In this document: piece by piece, positions 1-7,668 of the stretch
How the letters are laid out: each line of letters starts with the position of its first letter
Numbering within the stretch: the first letter of the stretch is position 1
Origin: Sphingobacterium kitahiroshimense
Lineage (GTDB): Bacteria > Bacteroidota > Bacteroidia > Sphingobacteriales > Sphingobacteriaceae
NCBI RefSeq assembly: GCF_025961315.1
Contig: NZ_JAOQNK010000001.1
Span: 682,001 to 746,000 of the forward strand
Reading direction: 5' to 3'
DNA length: 64,000 nt
Position numbers and translations under genes: made by a program
The notes under the pieces: generated by a model
The model's input: only the letters and a program-made list of their open reading frames with translations
The model's database searches: none
Told to the model about the DNA's origin: nothing

Positions 1-357
1 AAGGTAAAATTCTCTTTCTTCTATGCTTTTGCAACGAGAAAATATAGCCAAATTATGCGACCAACTTAATTGTCTCGACAGTGCTGAGAGTTTCGGAAAA
101 TCTTTATAGGTTTCATAAAACTGCTTCATACGCCAAAGGTTCTTATCAGAAAAGCCTTTTATTTCTGGTTCCGTTCTTTGGATATATTGTGCCAATTCTT
201 TTACAACAGATTGACCCCATTCAGTAGTTTCTATGCGCTTACTAATGTACTCGCCAATATTCTAATATAGATTGATCAGCTCAGTATTTACTGCTTTTAT
301 CGCCTTGATACGAGATTGTTTGATTAGCTGAATGACATCTATAAAACGTTGTTCCAT
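1..357 (-). pseudogene. YhcG/DUF1016 (PDDEXK) nuclease gene, broken by a stop codon and cut by the window edge
   Basis: Reading from the ATG at 357 gives an N-terminus typical of the DUF1016/YhcG family: EQRFIDVIQLIKQSR, then an INLYxNIGEYIS segment, then WGQSVVKELAQYIQ, GFSDKNLWRMKQFYE and LSALSRQLSWSHN. These are hallmark stretches of the family's N-terminal winged-helix part. Codon 32 (bases 264-262) is TAG exactly where relatives usually carry Trp (LYWxIGEYIS), so a TGG to TAG nonsense change is the simplest reading. After the stop the frame stays open to base 1, so the break looks recent. The C-terminal nuclease domain lies outside the window. The family is known from defence islands and as putative Holliday-junction or restriction-associated nucleases; the exact role is not established. 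Confidence in family is high, confidence in loss of function moderate. Confidence 0.75.
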
Positions 358-380
358 TGCATTTTGAATATATTGTAAAA

Positions 381-518
381 TTACAATTTATTATTTAGGT
401 TTGAATATTTGCTATGATTAATTGACATATTGCTATACAGCTTTTCAAGCTCGTCGATGGTAAGCCCTACTCCACTTGGCTTGATAACACATTTATAATA
501 AAATGATAAGCTATCCAT
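381..518 (-). pseudogene. 45-codon frame carrying a relic of an Rpn-family C-terminal tail
   Basis: A short frame ends 23 bases before the YhcG start. Its middle reads GVGLTIDELEKLYS, close to the tail of the Rpn-type proteins at 1826 and 18529 (GTGLTxxEIEKLK). At DNA level it shares the 17-base run tcgtcgatggtaagccc with another Rpn-tail relic near 11300. The sequence before this motif does not resemble Rpn. I read it as a recombination scar rather than a working gene. A real 45-aa protein cannot be excluded. Confidence 0.4.
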
Positions 519-622
519 CTTTTTTAAAGTAATCACTGCCCAAAGTAAATAAGAAGTCCGTTCACAAAATGAATTCTTAGAGAAATTATTGCGTATATTT
601 AAATCAAAGTAATTTATTTACA

Positions 623-1081
623 ATGTCAAATCCGATTGAACATTTATGGTTATATAATGACTGGGCCAATAAATCTGTCATCAGTACAATAAAATCTCAA
701 GGAAGTATAATTCCTCCCTCCTGTTTACGACTAATGAGTCATATTGTTAATGCACAAATAATCTGGTTAAGTAGATTAAATGGTGAAAAACCATACCTAG
801 GCGTTTGGGATGAACATAGTATTATGGAATGCGAACAATACCATAATTTGGCTTCAGCTGGCTTAGGTGAAAAGATCAAAAAACACAACGATTATGACAA
901 ACATAGCATTCAATATAAAAACACTAAAAATGATAAATTTGTAAACTCCATTGAAGAGATATTGCTACATACCTTTAATCACGGAACTTATCATAGAGCT
1001 CAAATAGCAACAGAGATGAGAAAGAATGGTCTTGAGCCGGTCAGCACAGATTATATTGTCTTTGTCCGAAAGCAACATTAG
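623..1081 (+). CDS. DinB-family putative metal-dependent protein
   Basis: A 152-aa protein of usual DinB/YfiT length, predicted to be a cytosolic four-helix bundle. The three metal-ligand histidines of the family are visible: His40 in LMSHIVNAQ and His120/His124 in TFNHGTYHRAQ. The N-terminal YNDWANK segment is also typical. DinB-like proteins are metal-binding; some act as thiol transferases, but this one's substrate cannot be read from sequence. The ATG at 623 was chosen because family similarity begins directly there; no Shine-Dalgarno is seen. It is flanked on both sides by decayed genes and looks like an intact survivor. Reaction unknown. Confidence 0.85.
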   Translation: MSNPIEHLWLYNDWANKSVISTIKSQGSIIPPSCLRLMSHIVNAQIIWLSRLNGEKPYLGVWDEHSIMECEQYHNLASAGLGEKIKKHNDYDKHSIQYKNTKNDKFVNSIEEILLHTFNHGTYHRAQIATEMRKNGLEPVSTDYIVFVRKQH

Positions 1082-1161
1082 CATATTCCCTATCGTTTTA
1101 CCCTCAAAAAGATTGACCTCTGACCTCCTCCAAAAAATTGGACATTTTAAAAGTATAGAAT

Positions 1162-1750
1162 TCAGAGATGAATTACTAATTCTAAATAGGAGGAAAACAG
1201 ATGAAAAGATCGAAGTTGACCGAAAAATACCTGATCCTCCCCTGTTTCATTCTTCCCTTTGAATAGCAAGGGTAAAAATTCGGTCAATCGGGATGTGGCT
1301 ATAAACTCGGCTGTAGCATTTTCCATGTTATAGATACCGGTATTGCATTCCCTGATCAAGCTTGCTTTGACTTTGTTCTTAATAACAGATCCATCGATAT
1401 CTCCACCTACTGATTCTACTTGTATATGTTTAATTTCGTTGAGCAATACAGGTGTACCGATAGCGGTGATCATAAGCGATTGGGATTCCTTTGCCCGAGA
1501 GTTCATCAATATTGACGCTGAAGCCTCTAACGGCATCTGCCCGGTAGCTACCATATTGCTTTAAAGACTCCACTAAGCTCTTATATAGCTCTTGTAGTTT
1601 GTTTTCATAATTGCGGAAGCTCCCCCCGAAGAATCCACAAACGATCTGCGAAGCTCACTCTGGATCGCACCCAAAGCATTGGCTCCAATAACAGCTGTTG
1701 TTGATATGGGATTTTCTGTGGGGATCGGTTTGATCAAAAAATACGGGAAG
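1162..1750 (-). pseudogene. Frameshifted YbjQ/UPF0145 (DUF74) family gene, copy 1
   Basis: Three reading frames must be joined to recover a YbjQ-like protein: an N-terminal ENPISTTAVIGANALGAI part, a middle SFRNYENKLQELYKSLVESL...ADAV.GFSVNIDELSGKG part, and a C-terminal QSLMITAIGTPVLL...ATAEFIATSRLTEFLPLLF part. The GRSxxYExxL and ADAVxGxxV...MITAIGTPV signatures define the family. The longest open piece (1162-1554) runs past the natural C-terminus, suggesting that the original stop was lost. It lies downstream of the Rpn gene on the same strand, with a strong hairpin between them. Further copies occur at 10.8, 17.9, 30.3 and 32.6 kb. Function of the family is unclear; it is often described as heavy-metal-binding or oligomer-forming. 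Confidence 0.7.
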
Positions 1751-1762
1751 CCGTAAGGAAGG

Positions 1763-1812
1763 TATAAAACACATAAAGCCATTCTTGACAGAATGGCTTT
1801 ATGTGTTTTATA
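1763..1812. terminator. Perfect 22-bp hairpin between Rpn and YbjQ copy 1
   Basis: Arms 1763-1784 and 1791-1812 are perfectly complementary over 22 bp around a 6-base loop, ttgaca. A T-run ends the right arm and an A-run begins the left, so it could terminate in both directions. It sits 13 bases after the Rpn stop codon. The equivalent place of the second Rpn-YbjQ unit (18470-18511) has the same loop pattern and the same gaatggc core, but a different outer stem. Confidence 0.8.
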
Positions 1813-1825
1813 TGACCTATTTGAT

Positions 1826-2729
1826 TTATTTCAGTTTTTCAATCTCGTCGACGGTAAGGCCGGTACCCTCAGCAATTTGTTCTAAAGGTAAACCCATATT
1901 TTTAAATTTCAAAGCTGTCTCAATAGCATTTTGATGTTGGCCTTGAGCAATACCTTTTTTTAAACCTTCTTTTAAACCTCGATCATGTCCAAGACGCTGA
2001 GCAGTAGAATAGGTATTCTCTGCATCACGCTTATGTTTTAAACTTGCTTCGTATGCCATCTTATCCTCCGGTGTTAATTTTGCGACTTCGCCTATGTCAA
2101 AGATAAGACCAAATACCCGCTTATCCAAAAAATCAGGTATTTTATCAAGTTTACTCATGTTTTTCAATAGATATAGCCACATATCCATATCTGTCTTTAT
2201 ATCAACCTCATTCTTATTAAAATTTGGTAATACTAAGAGCTTGTAACCAAGCTTTTCATAAAAAACACGACTACTCTGCTTATCGCAAAGAGCAACATCG
2301 TAAAAATACTTTCCCGGTTCTGTTTCTCCTAACTCAAATTCTAAGATACCAATAAAATATACTTCGGGAAGTTCGTATGTATTTCCCTTATAGCCCCTGG
2401 GTATAAGTTTATTGATAAGCCTGGATGTATAAAAAACGGTCCGATCTTTAAAAAAATCTTGATAAAGCTGTTGCATCTCTATAATGAAATGCTCCCCATC
2501 AATACCGGTACAATAGAGATCGAAAATAACCTTACGCTCATTTTCAACATCGCCACCCTGCTCCACTGGCCGATAATGAAGATCCTGAATAACTTTCTCT
2601 CCCTCAAACAGCCCATTTAAAAATCAAAATTAAAATCGGCTTATTTTCTTCCCTGCCAAAATAGAATTTAAAGCTCCAGTCGCCACTAAAACCAACATAC
2701 TTGCCCATGCTACTTTTTGTCTTTTTCAT
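1826..2729 (-). pseudogene. Rpn-family PD-(D/E)XK nuclease/transposase-like gene with N-terminal frameshift
   Basis: The main frame (from 2566 down) carries the Rpn nuclease core: ERKVIFDLYCTG, GEHFIIEMQ and a ...YFIGILEF stretch, then a charged GLKEGLKKG linker and a tail ending GLTVDEIEKLK. Upstream, in another frame, an ATG at 2729 opens 41 codons reading GDWSFKFYFGREENKPIL, the expected family N-terminus, and ends at TGA (2604-2606). The frames meet near 2620-2635, in an A/T-rich stretch where relatives read FLNGLFEGE. Either the gene is dead or it makes a shortened protein from an internal start. E. coli Rpn proteins are known to stimulate RecA-independent recombination. A hairpin terminator and a YbjQ gene follow. 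Confidence 0.75.
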
Positions 2730-2890
2730 AATAATATGCTTTGCTTAAATAATTAATATTGCTAAGCAAGCATCAGGAAAACTAAAATTATTAGCCGGTT
2801 ATTAAACGTTTGTAGTCGTTTTTAAACGTTTGCTGTCGGCTAGCAAGCAACAAAAGCATTAACATGTTAACCTAGTCTTGCTTTCCGGAC

Positions 2891-2921
2891 ACAAAAAAAG
2901 CCATATCTTACGACATGGCTT
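2891..2921 (-). terminator. Rho-independent terminator, minus strand
   Basis: Arms aagccat (2898-2904) and atggctt (2915-2921), followed on the minus strand by a T-run (A-run at 2893-2899). It lies just beyond the 3' end of the gene fragment at 2948-3050. Confidence 0.6.
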
Positions 2922-2947
2922 CTACTTAATATATCGATTAAACTTGC

Positions 2948-3050
2948 TTACTTATACGAATTGACCGATTGAGATACTTTCCAGTTACCTTCGTCATTTA
3001 CCAAAGTCACTAAATCGGTCTTAGTAAAAACCTCCAAACTGCATCCACGC
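2948..3050 (-). pseudogene. 3' fragment of an unknown gene
   Basis: On the minus strand, a C-terminal piece reading LEVFTKTDLVTLVNDEGNWKVSQSVNSYK ends at 2948, right before a terminator. The composition suggests the end of a small secreted or NTF2-like protein, but it is too short to assign. The frame continues open past ~3050, but there it is only the antisense of the plus-strand fragment at 3056, so the true gene is cut at about 3050. It shows that this locus is a patchwork. Confidence 0.4.
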
Positions 3051-3055
3051 GAGCA

Positions 3056-3255
3056 ATGACAATAAAACTTTACGACATAATTCTTGACAGCAAAAAAATA
3101 GGTGCAACTGAACTTGCAAATACAGATGCACCAATGGGTGTTGTTTTTAGACGCATAATGTTTGACCATATTGATTCAGGCTATGACTTTTTAAAAACTT
3201 ATTTCGTGAATAACAATATTGTAATCATTACTGACTATCCAGAAGACAAATTAAA
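3056..3255 (+). pseudogene. 5' fragment of an unknown gene fused against the lysS 3' end
   Basis: Starting with ATG at 3056 there are about 66 protein-like codons (MTIKLYDIILDSKKIGATEL...HIDSGYDFLKTY...IVIITDYPEDKL). The frame then runs into the antisense of the lysS C-terminus, where similarity to a real protein must end. The fragment points toward lysS, and the lysS stop is at 3256-3258, so the junction is exact. I do not recognise the family. Confidence 0.45.
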
Positions 3256-4752
3256 TCATGCTTCTGGCCTCATCTGCGGAAATAGTAATACTTCTTGTAT
3301 GGTCGTTTGGCCGGTAAGTAACATCGTTAGCCTATCCATACCAATACCCATCCCAGATGTGGGAGGCATACCATATTCTAATGCACGTAGAAAATCTTGG
3401 TCAATGTACATAGCCTCATCATCTCCTTTTTTCTGAAGCAGAAGTTGTTCTTCAAATCTTAAGCGCTGCTCGATCGGATCGTTTAATTCCGAATAAGCAT
3501 TACATAATTCTACTCCATTGACGATAAGCTCAAATCTTTCTGTTAATGAGGCATCATCACGATGACTTTTACATAGTGGCGACATTGCTATGGGATAATC
3601 AATAATAAAAGTCGGTTGCACGTATTTCTTTTCGCTGGTCTTCCCAAAAATTTCATCTATTAGTTTGCCTTTACCCATACTTTCATCTTGTGCTATGCCG
3701 AGGGCAATACAAGTACGACGTAATTCTTCTTCGGTAATATTACTGATATCCACACCCGTATTTTCTTGTATGGCACCAGCCATGGTTACTCGTCGATAAG
3801 GTGCTTTAAAATCGATAACAGTATCTCCCATCAATACTTCAGTTGTACCCAAAACCTCAAGACATATCCTTTCCAATAGCTGCTCTGTGAATGCCATCAT
3901 CCAGTTGTAATCTTTATAAGGGACATAAATCTCCATGACGGTAAATTCGGGATTATGGGTACGGTCCATACCCTCATTACGAAAATTACGTGAAAACTCA
4001 AATACGCCATCAAATCCGCCGACAATCAATCTTTTCAAGTACAATTCATTGGCAATACGCAGATATAAAGGTATATTTAATGCTTCATGATGAGAAACAA
4101 AAGGTCTTGCACTTGCACCACCAGGAATGGACTGAAGAACTGGTGTATCAACTTCTAAATAACCTTTCGTAATGAAAAACTGGCGCATTGACTGAAAGAT
4201 TTTCGTTCTTTTAAGGAAAACTTCTTTGACTCCCTGGTTAACAATAAGATCAACATACCGTTGACGGTAACGCTGTTCAGGATCAAGAAACGCATCGTAT
4301 GCAACGCCCTCTTTATGTTTTACAACAGGTAAAGGACGTAGTGATTTTGACAAAACCTGCAACTGTTTTACATGAATGGAGATCTCACCAGTTTTGGTGC
4401 TGAACACATGTCCCTCAACACCAATGATATCGCCTAGATCCAATAGTTTTTTGAATACGATGTTATATAAATCTTTATTTTCACCTGTGCAGATATCATC
4501 ACGGTTGATGTAAAGCTGAATGCGACCGTACGGATCCTGCAGTTCTACAAATGCGGCCTTTCCCATCATACGACGGCTCATGATACGGCCGGCAATAGTG
4601 ACTTGTTTTACTTCATCTTTTTTAAAACCCTGCTTGATATCGGATGTCGTAGCGTTTATCTTAAATTCTGCGGCTGGATAAGGATTTATCCCCATTTCTC
4701 GTAATTGTTCGAGATTCTCACGACGAATTACTTCCTGTTCGTTCAATTCCAT
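3256..4752 (-). CDS. lysS: Lysine--tRNA ligase, class II
   Basis: A 498-aa cytosolic enzyme that charges tRNA-Lys with lysine using ATP. The N-terminal OB-fold anticodon-binding domain spans about residues 50-135 (VTIAGRIMSRRMMGKAAFVEL). The class II catalytic domain follows: motif 1 region about 180-205, motif 2 FRNEGMDRTHNPEF at 257-270, motif 3 GMGIGMDRL at 467-475. All catalytic motifs are intact and the length is near the bacterial norm. The C-terminus stops right after LLFPQMRPE; many Bacteroidota homologs carry a few more residues, and here a foreign fragment begins, so the last residues may have been trimmed by a rearrangement. The ATG at 4752 is preceded by an A/T-rich leader without a clear Shine-Dalgarno. 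It is the only clear core housekeeping gene in this part of the window. Confidence 0.95.
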   Translation of the reverse strand: MELNEQEVIRRENLEQLREMGINPYPAAEFKINATTSDIKQGFKKDEVKQVTIAGRIMSRRMMGKAAFVELQDPYGRIQLYINRDDICTGENKDLYNIVFKKLLDLGDIIGVEGHVFSTKTGEISIHVKQLQVLSKSLRPLPVVKHKEGVAYDAFLDPEQRYRQRYVDLIVNQGVKEVFLKRTKIFQSMRQFFITKGYLEVDTPVLQSIPGGASARPFVSHHEALNIPLYLRIANELYLKRLIVGGFDGVFEFSRNFRNEGMDRTHNPEFTVMEIYVPYKDYNWMMAFTEQLLERICLEVLGTTEVLMGDTVIDFKAPYRRVTMAGAIQENTGVDISNITEEELRRTCIALGIAQDESMGKGKLIDEIFGKTSEKKYVQPTFIIDYPIAMSPLCKSHRDDASLTERFELIVNGVELCNAYSELNDPIEQRLRFEEQLLLQKKGDDEAMYIDQDFLRALEYGMPPTSGMGIGMDRLTMLLTGQTTIQEVLLFPQMRPEA

Positions 4753-4898
4753 ATTTTACTTTCATTATGCTATATTTCTCTTCTAATACTGAAGGAATAT
4801 ATAAAACACAAAAATCTCAAATCAATACGGTAATAGGTGTGAATTAACAGTACATTATTGGTAATAATCGAAGGTACGTGAACACTTGGAGTTAAAAA

Positions 4899-5795
4899 TT
4901 ATAGATTCTGATATGCTTTGGGAGTTTGCCCGGTACGTGCTTTGAAAAATTTACCGAATGTGGATTGGTCGTAAAAATTAAGAGCATCGGATATCTGCTG
5001 TACAGATTGCTGTGAGTGTTGGAGCATAATCTTTGCTTCAACCAATAAAGCATCAGCAATCCAATCTTTAGTTCCTTTACCTGTAAGCTGTTTTAATACC
5101 GAAGCTAAATACTGGGGTGTGATATATAGCTTATCAGCGTAAAATGATACATGGTGCTGATGGATGACATCTTTTTTCAATAATGTTAAAAAATTATGAA
5201 AAATAATATCCTGCCTGGTTAAATTACTTTGTTTTACCTGATGTTCATGATGATTTATCATCATGTTTTCGGCCTCGATTACATATTCCAGCAAGAGTGC
5301 ATTAATAATATCTTTCTTGAAATGATGTATGGCCGGCATTCGCTGCTCTAGTCTTTCATGACAAGAAGCGAGTACATTAAATTCCTCCTCTGAAAGATGG
5401 ATAACAGGATCTTTACGGATATTTAAAAAACTAGTTTTTAGCACATCGTTTTTTGACCTGTTCATTGTCTCAAAATATGCCTGTTCTACAAAAATAAGTC
5501 GATATCGGGTATCTGGGCTACCTGATATGCTTTGATAGATATGCTCGGGTAGGATAAGAAGAAAATCTTGTTTGGATAAATGATGAATGCTATAATCGAG
5601 CTCAATACGCATAGTGCCTTGTTCAACGAGGACGAACATAAAAAAAGATGTTCTTATAGGAAACATGCGAGTAATATGCAAATCACGAATACCTACATCT
5701 GCTACCAGAATACTCTCTTCAAAATCGTAAATAGCTTCTTGATTGAAACGAAGAATATCTTTGAAATTTACTATCGATACATTTACCATAATCAC
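4899..5795 (-). CDS. AraC-family transcriptional regulator
   Basis: A 298-aa DNA-binding regulator. Residues about 30-130 form a cupin-like sensing domain (FFMFVLVEQGTMRIELDY, then a PEHIYQSISG segment). The last 100 residues are an AraC/XylS double helix-turn-helix (YADKLYITPQYLASVLKQLTG, then LNFYDQSTFGKFFKARTGQTPKAYQ). The FGKFFKxxTGxTPxxYR-type end is classic. The start is uncertain: the ATGs at 5795 and 5789 are both possible. Neither neighbour looks like a target; the 430 bases upstream hold no intact gene, so the regulated genes may have been lost or lie elsewhere. Ligand unknown. Confidence 0.88.
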   Translation of the reverse strand: MIMVNVSIVNFKDILRFNQEAIYDFEESILVADVGIRDLHITRMFPIRTSFFMFVLVEQGTMRIELDYSIHHLSKQDFLLILPEHIYQSISGSPDTRYRLIFVEQAYFETMNRSKNDVLKTSFLNIRKDPVIHLSEEEFNVLASCHERLEQRMPAIHHFKKDIINALLLEYVIEAENMMINHHEHQVKQSNLTRQDIIFHNFLTLLKKDVIHQHHVSFYADKLYITPQYLASVLKQLTGKGTKDWIADALLVEAKIMLQHSQQSVQQISDALNFYDQSTFGKFFKARTGQTPKAYQNL

Positions 5796-6224
5796 ATCAT
5801 TATTACACTACAAATTAATAAAAACATTCGTTATTTACCAACAAATATTAAATGCATTTGTTCGTCTTGTCATACCGTGCTACAATTGTCTTAGGTAAAA
5901 CACATTAGATTGTTATTCGAAAGGTTCCAGAGATCTGGAAAAGAGAAGATATATTGAGAAGGCCCTCATTGGAGCTAATTCTTGAATACCATGACTGGGT
6001 AATAAAAATAGAAAGGTCTCCTAAATTAATGCAAGTGACCTTGTATAACTGACGTAGCGATATTGATTACATCACAGTCTTGTTGTTATAGAAATTTGAC
6101 TGATGATCAGTTCATAGAATTGCCAAGAAACTAAAAGCTGTAATCACTATTGAATCCGACTTTATAAAATCCTAAATATTATCCAGATGTTAAACGCTTG
6201 TTATCGGGTAACACAGTTGAATTA
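5796..6224. other. Intergenic stretch with short decayed coding traces
   Basis: No intact gene. At about 5912-6052 the plus strand holds one coherent 45-codon run (VIRKVPEIWKREDILRRPSL...YHDWVIKIERSPKL) ending in a stop, without a proper start. It looks like a leftover of a lost gene of unknown family. The rest is A/T-rich and shows no RNA gene. Confidence 0.4.
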
Positions 6225-6452
6225 CTTTACTATAAAGCGAACTTACAGAATCCTTCCCTGCTTTGATCCAATATTGAACAGGATGAACACGAAAGAATGC
6301 TGAGCTACCGGTTATCTTGAAGCGTGTCCATCCTTATTCAATATCCAAAGACAAATAATAGAACTAAATATATCAGCTTTTACATACTATAAATTTTAGT
6401 TTTTATCTATTTTTATTTATACCTTCTGAATACCAATGATTTGTTAAATTTA
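6225..6452. repeat. 228-bp dispersed repeat, copy A, with two hairpins
   Basis: Nearly identical to 10016-10243 at the same length. It begins ctttactataaag and ends just after ataccaatgattt. An imperfect 21-22 bp inverted repeat lies inside: 6271-6291 (atattgaacaggatgaacac...) against 6323-6345 (cgtgtccatccttattcaat...), with a conserved ~31-base loop. A second weaker stem, an aactaaatata segment against its near complement ending ttttagtt, sits at about 6361-6405 and is followed by T-rich sequence. There are no coding signs. Each copy lies upstream of a plus-strand gene, here 166 bases before the ATG at 6619. It may be a MITE-like element, a small RNA gene or a shared leader. Confidence 0.8.
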
Positions 6453-6618
6453 TACTATATTAGTTATATAATACTTCCATATAATATCACCTTAATGAGT
6501 TGGGATATTGTTTTATTCAATTCGAAACAGAAAATTAATGGAGCTTAAAGAAATTCAGGAGAATCTATTAATCTGTAATGACATCCAAATCATTGTCTAT
6601 AATCTATAATAACATTTA

Positions 6619-7482
6619 TTGTATATGAAATATCTCCTATTTTTCTGCACTCTTTTACTGTCATTAAATGTATTATCACAAGACAAAATCGCTAAACGGG
6701 ATTACAATGAATTCCTTGAAACAAGAATATTTTCCTCTGAAAGGAACAGTATTAAAGATGATAATATAACTCATATCGATATAGGATATTCAAATGAAAT
6801 AGCATTCTTCACTAAATTATTTACAAAAGAGACCACAATATTTGATAGAAAAAATGGAGATACTTCACAATCTTTTCTGCATATAGAAAATAACTATTAT
6901 TTTGATCTAAATTTTGAGGGTGATAAATATATCTTAAATCAAAATTATCCGTGGCTTCATTTACCATCTATCAAGGACATACATCCTCAAAATCTACCTA
7001 AAAATGATGAGATAAATTACTTAAGTAAAATCTCCATTTATAGAGATAGCACTATATATTACTTTACTACACATAAAGACTTCTACAGACAGATAATGCC
7101 ATTATGGGGTTATCCTGCAAAATATTTGGGCAGTATAGAGGCACGGGAACAGCAGATTGCAAAAGAATTAAGTGTAATCCAATCGGATGCTGTTAATGAT
7201 TCTATTTGTGTGTTAGAAATAATCATTTTAAAAACTGGAAAGGTTACAGATGTAAAATCAATTGGAGGAAAAAACTCTGAGCTTAACGATATTGCTGAAA
7301 GGGCTGTTTTTCTGGACAGGAACAGAGATTTTGGCAAGTATAAACCTAAGTGGAGAGCAGCAATAATGTACAACAGCGGAAGGCCGATGGACACGAAATT
7401 AAAAATGTTTATTAAATTAAAAAAAGATGGCAGTGTACAAATTTTACTTCCAAAAACAATGCGAAACTACACAGGAAACTAA
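6619..7482 (+). CDS. Secreted protein with TonB C-terminal-like domain
   Basis: A 287-aa protein with a signal peptide (hydrophobic residues 5-19, cleavage likely after LNVLSQ). Residues about 20-165 are not recognised. Residues about 175-280 look like a TonB C-terminal or energy-transducer-type domain: an EIIILKTGKVTDVKSIGG strand-turn-strand, a DIAERAV helix, then PKWRAAIMYNSGRPMDTKLKMFIKL, close to the family pattern of xWxPAxxxGxPVxxxxxxPI. Proteins of this build are common in Bacteroidota and are probably periplasmic. No exbB/exbD or receptor gene is adjacent. It starts 166 bases after repeat copy A. The ATG at 6625 is an alternative start. Function unknown. Confidence 0.7.
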   Translation: MYMKYLLFFCTLLLSLNVLSQDKIAKRDYNEFLETRIFSSERNSIKDDNITHIDIGYSNEIAFFTKLFTKETTIFDRKNGDTSQSFLHIENNYYFDLNFEGDKYILNQNYPWLHLPSIKDIHPQNLPKNDEINYLSKISIYRDSTIYYFTTHKDFYRQIMPLWGYPAKYLGSIEAREQQIAKELSVIQSDAVNDSICVLEIIILKTGKVTDVKSIGGKNSELNDIAERAVFLDRNRDFGKYKPKWRAAIMYNSGRPMDTKLKMFIKLKKDGSVQILLPKTMRNYTGN

Positions 7483-7668
7483 CTTATCTAAATCCGTGAG
7501 TGTACAAGCAACTATGCTCTTTGATCATATAATTTTATTTGGACGTTACTGACCGCTAATAACTATTTACTGTATTTCACATATTGGAAAGGGAAATAAA
7601 AAAATCGATTTTATATTCTTTTTTTCGTTAAAATTATTTAACTTTATAACCACCGATAACCTGAAATT

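Noticed and set aside
1026-1262. Open frame on the plus strand overlapping the DinB gene end
   Set aside because: It begins inside DinB and then runs across antisense YbjQ sequence; no protein-like character of its own.
7110-7394. Open frame antisense to the TonB-C-like gene
   Set aside because: Shadow of the real plus-strand gene, which has signal peptide and domain support.
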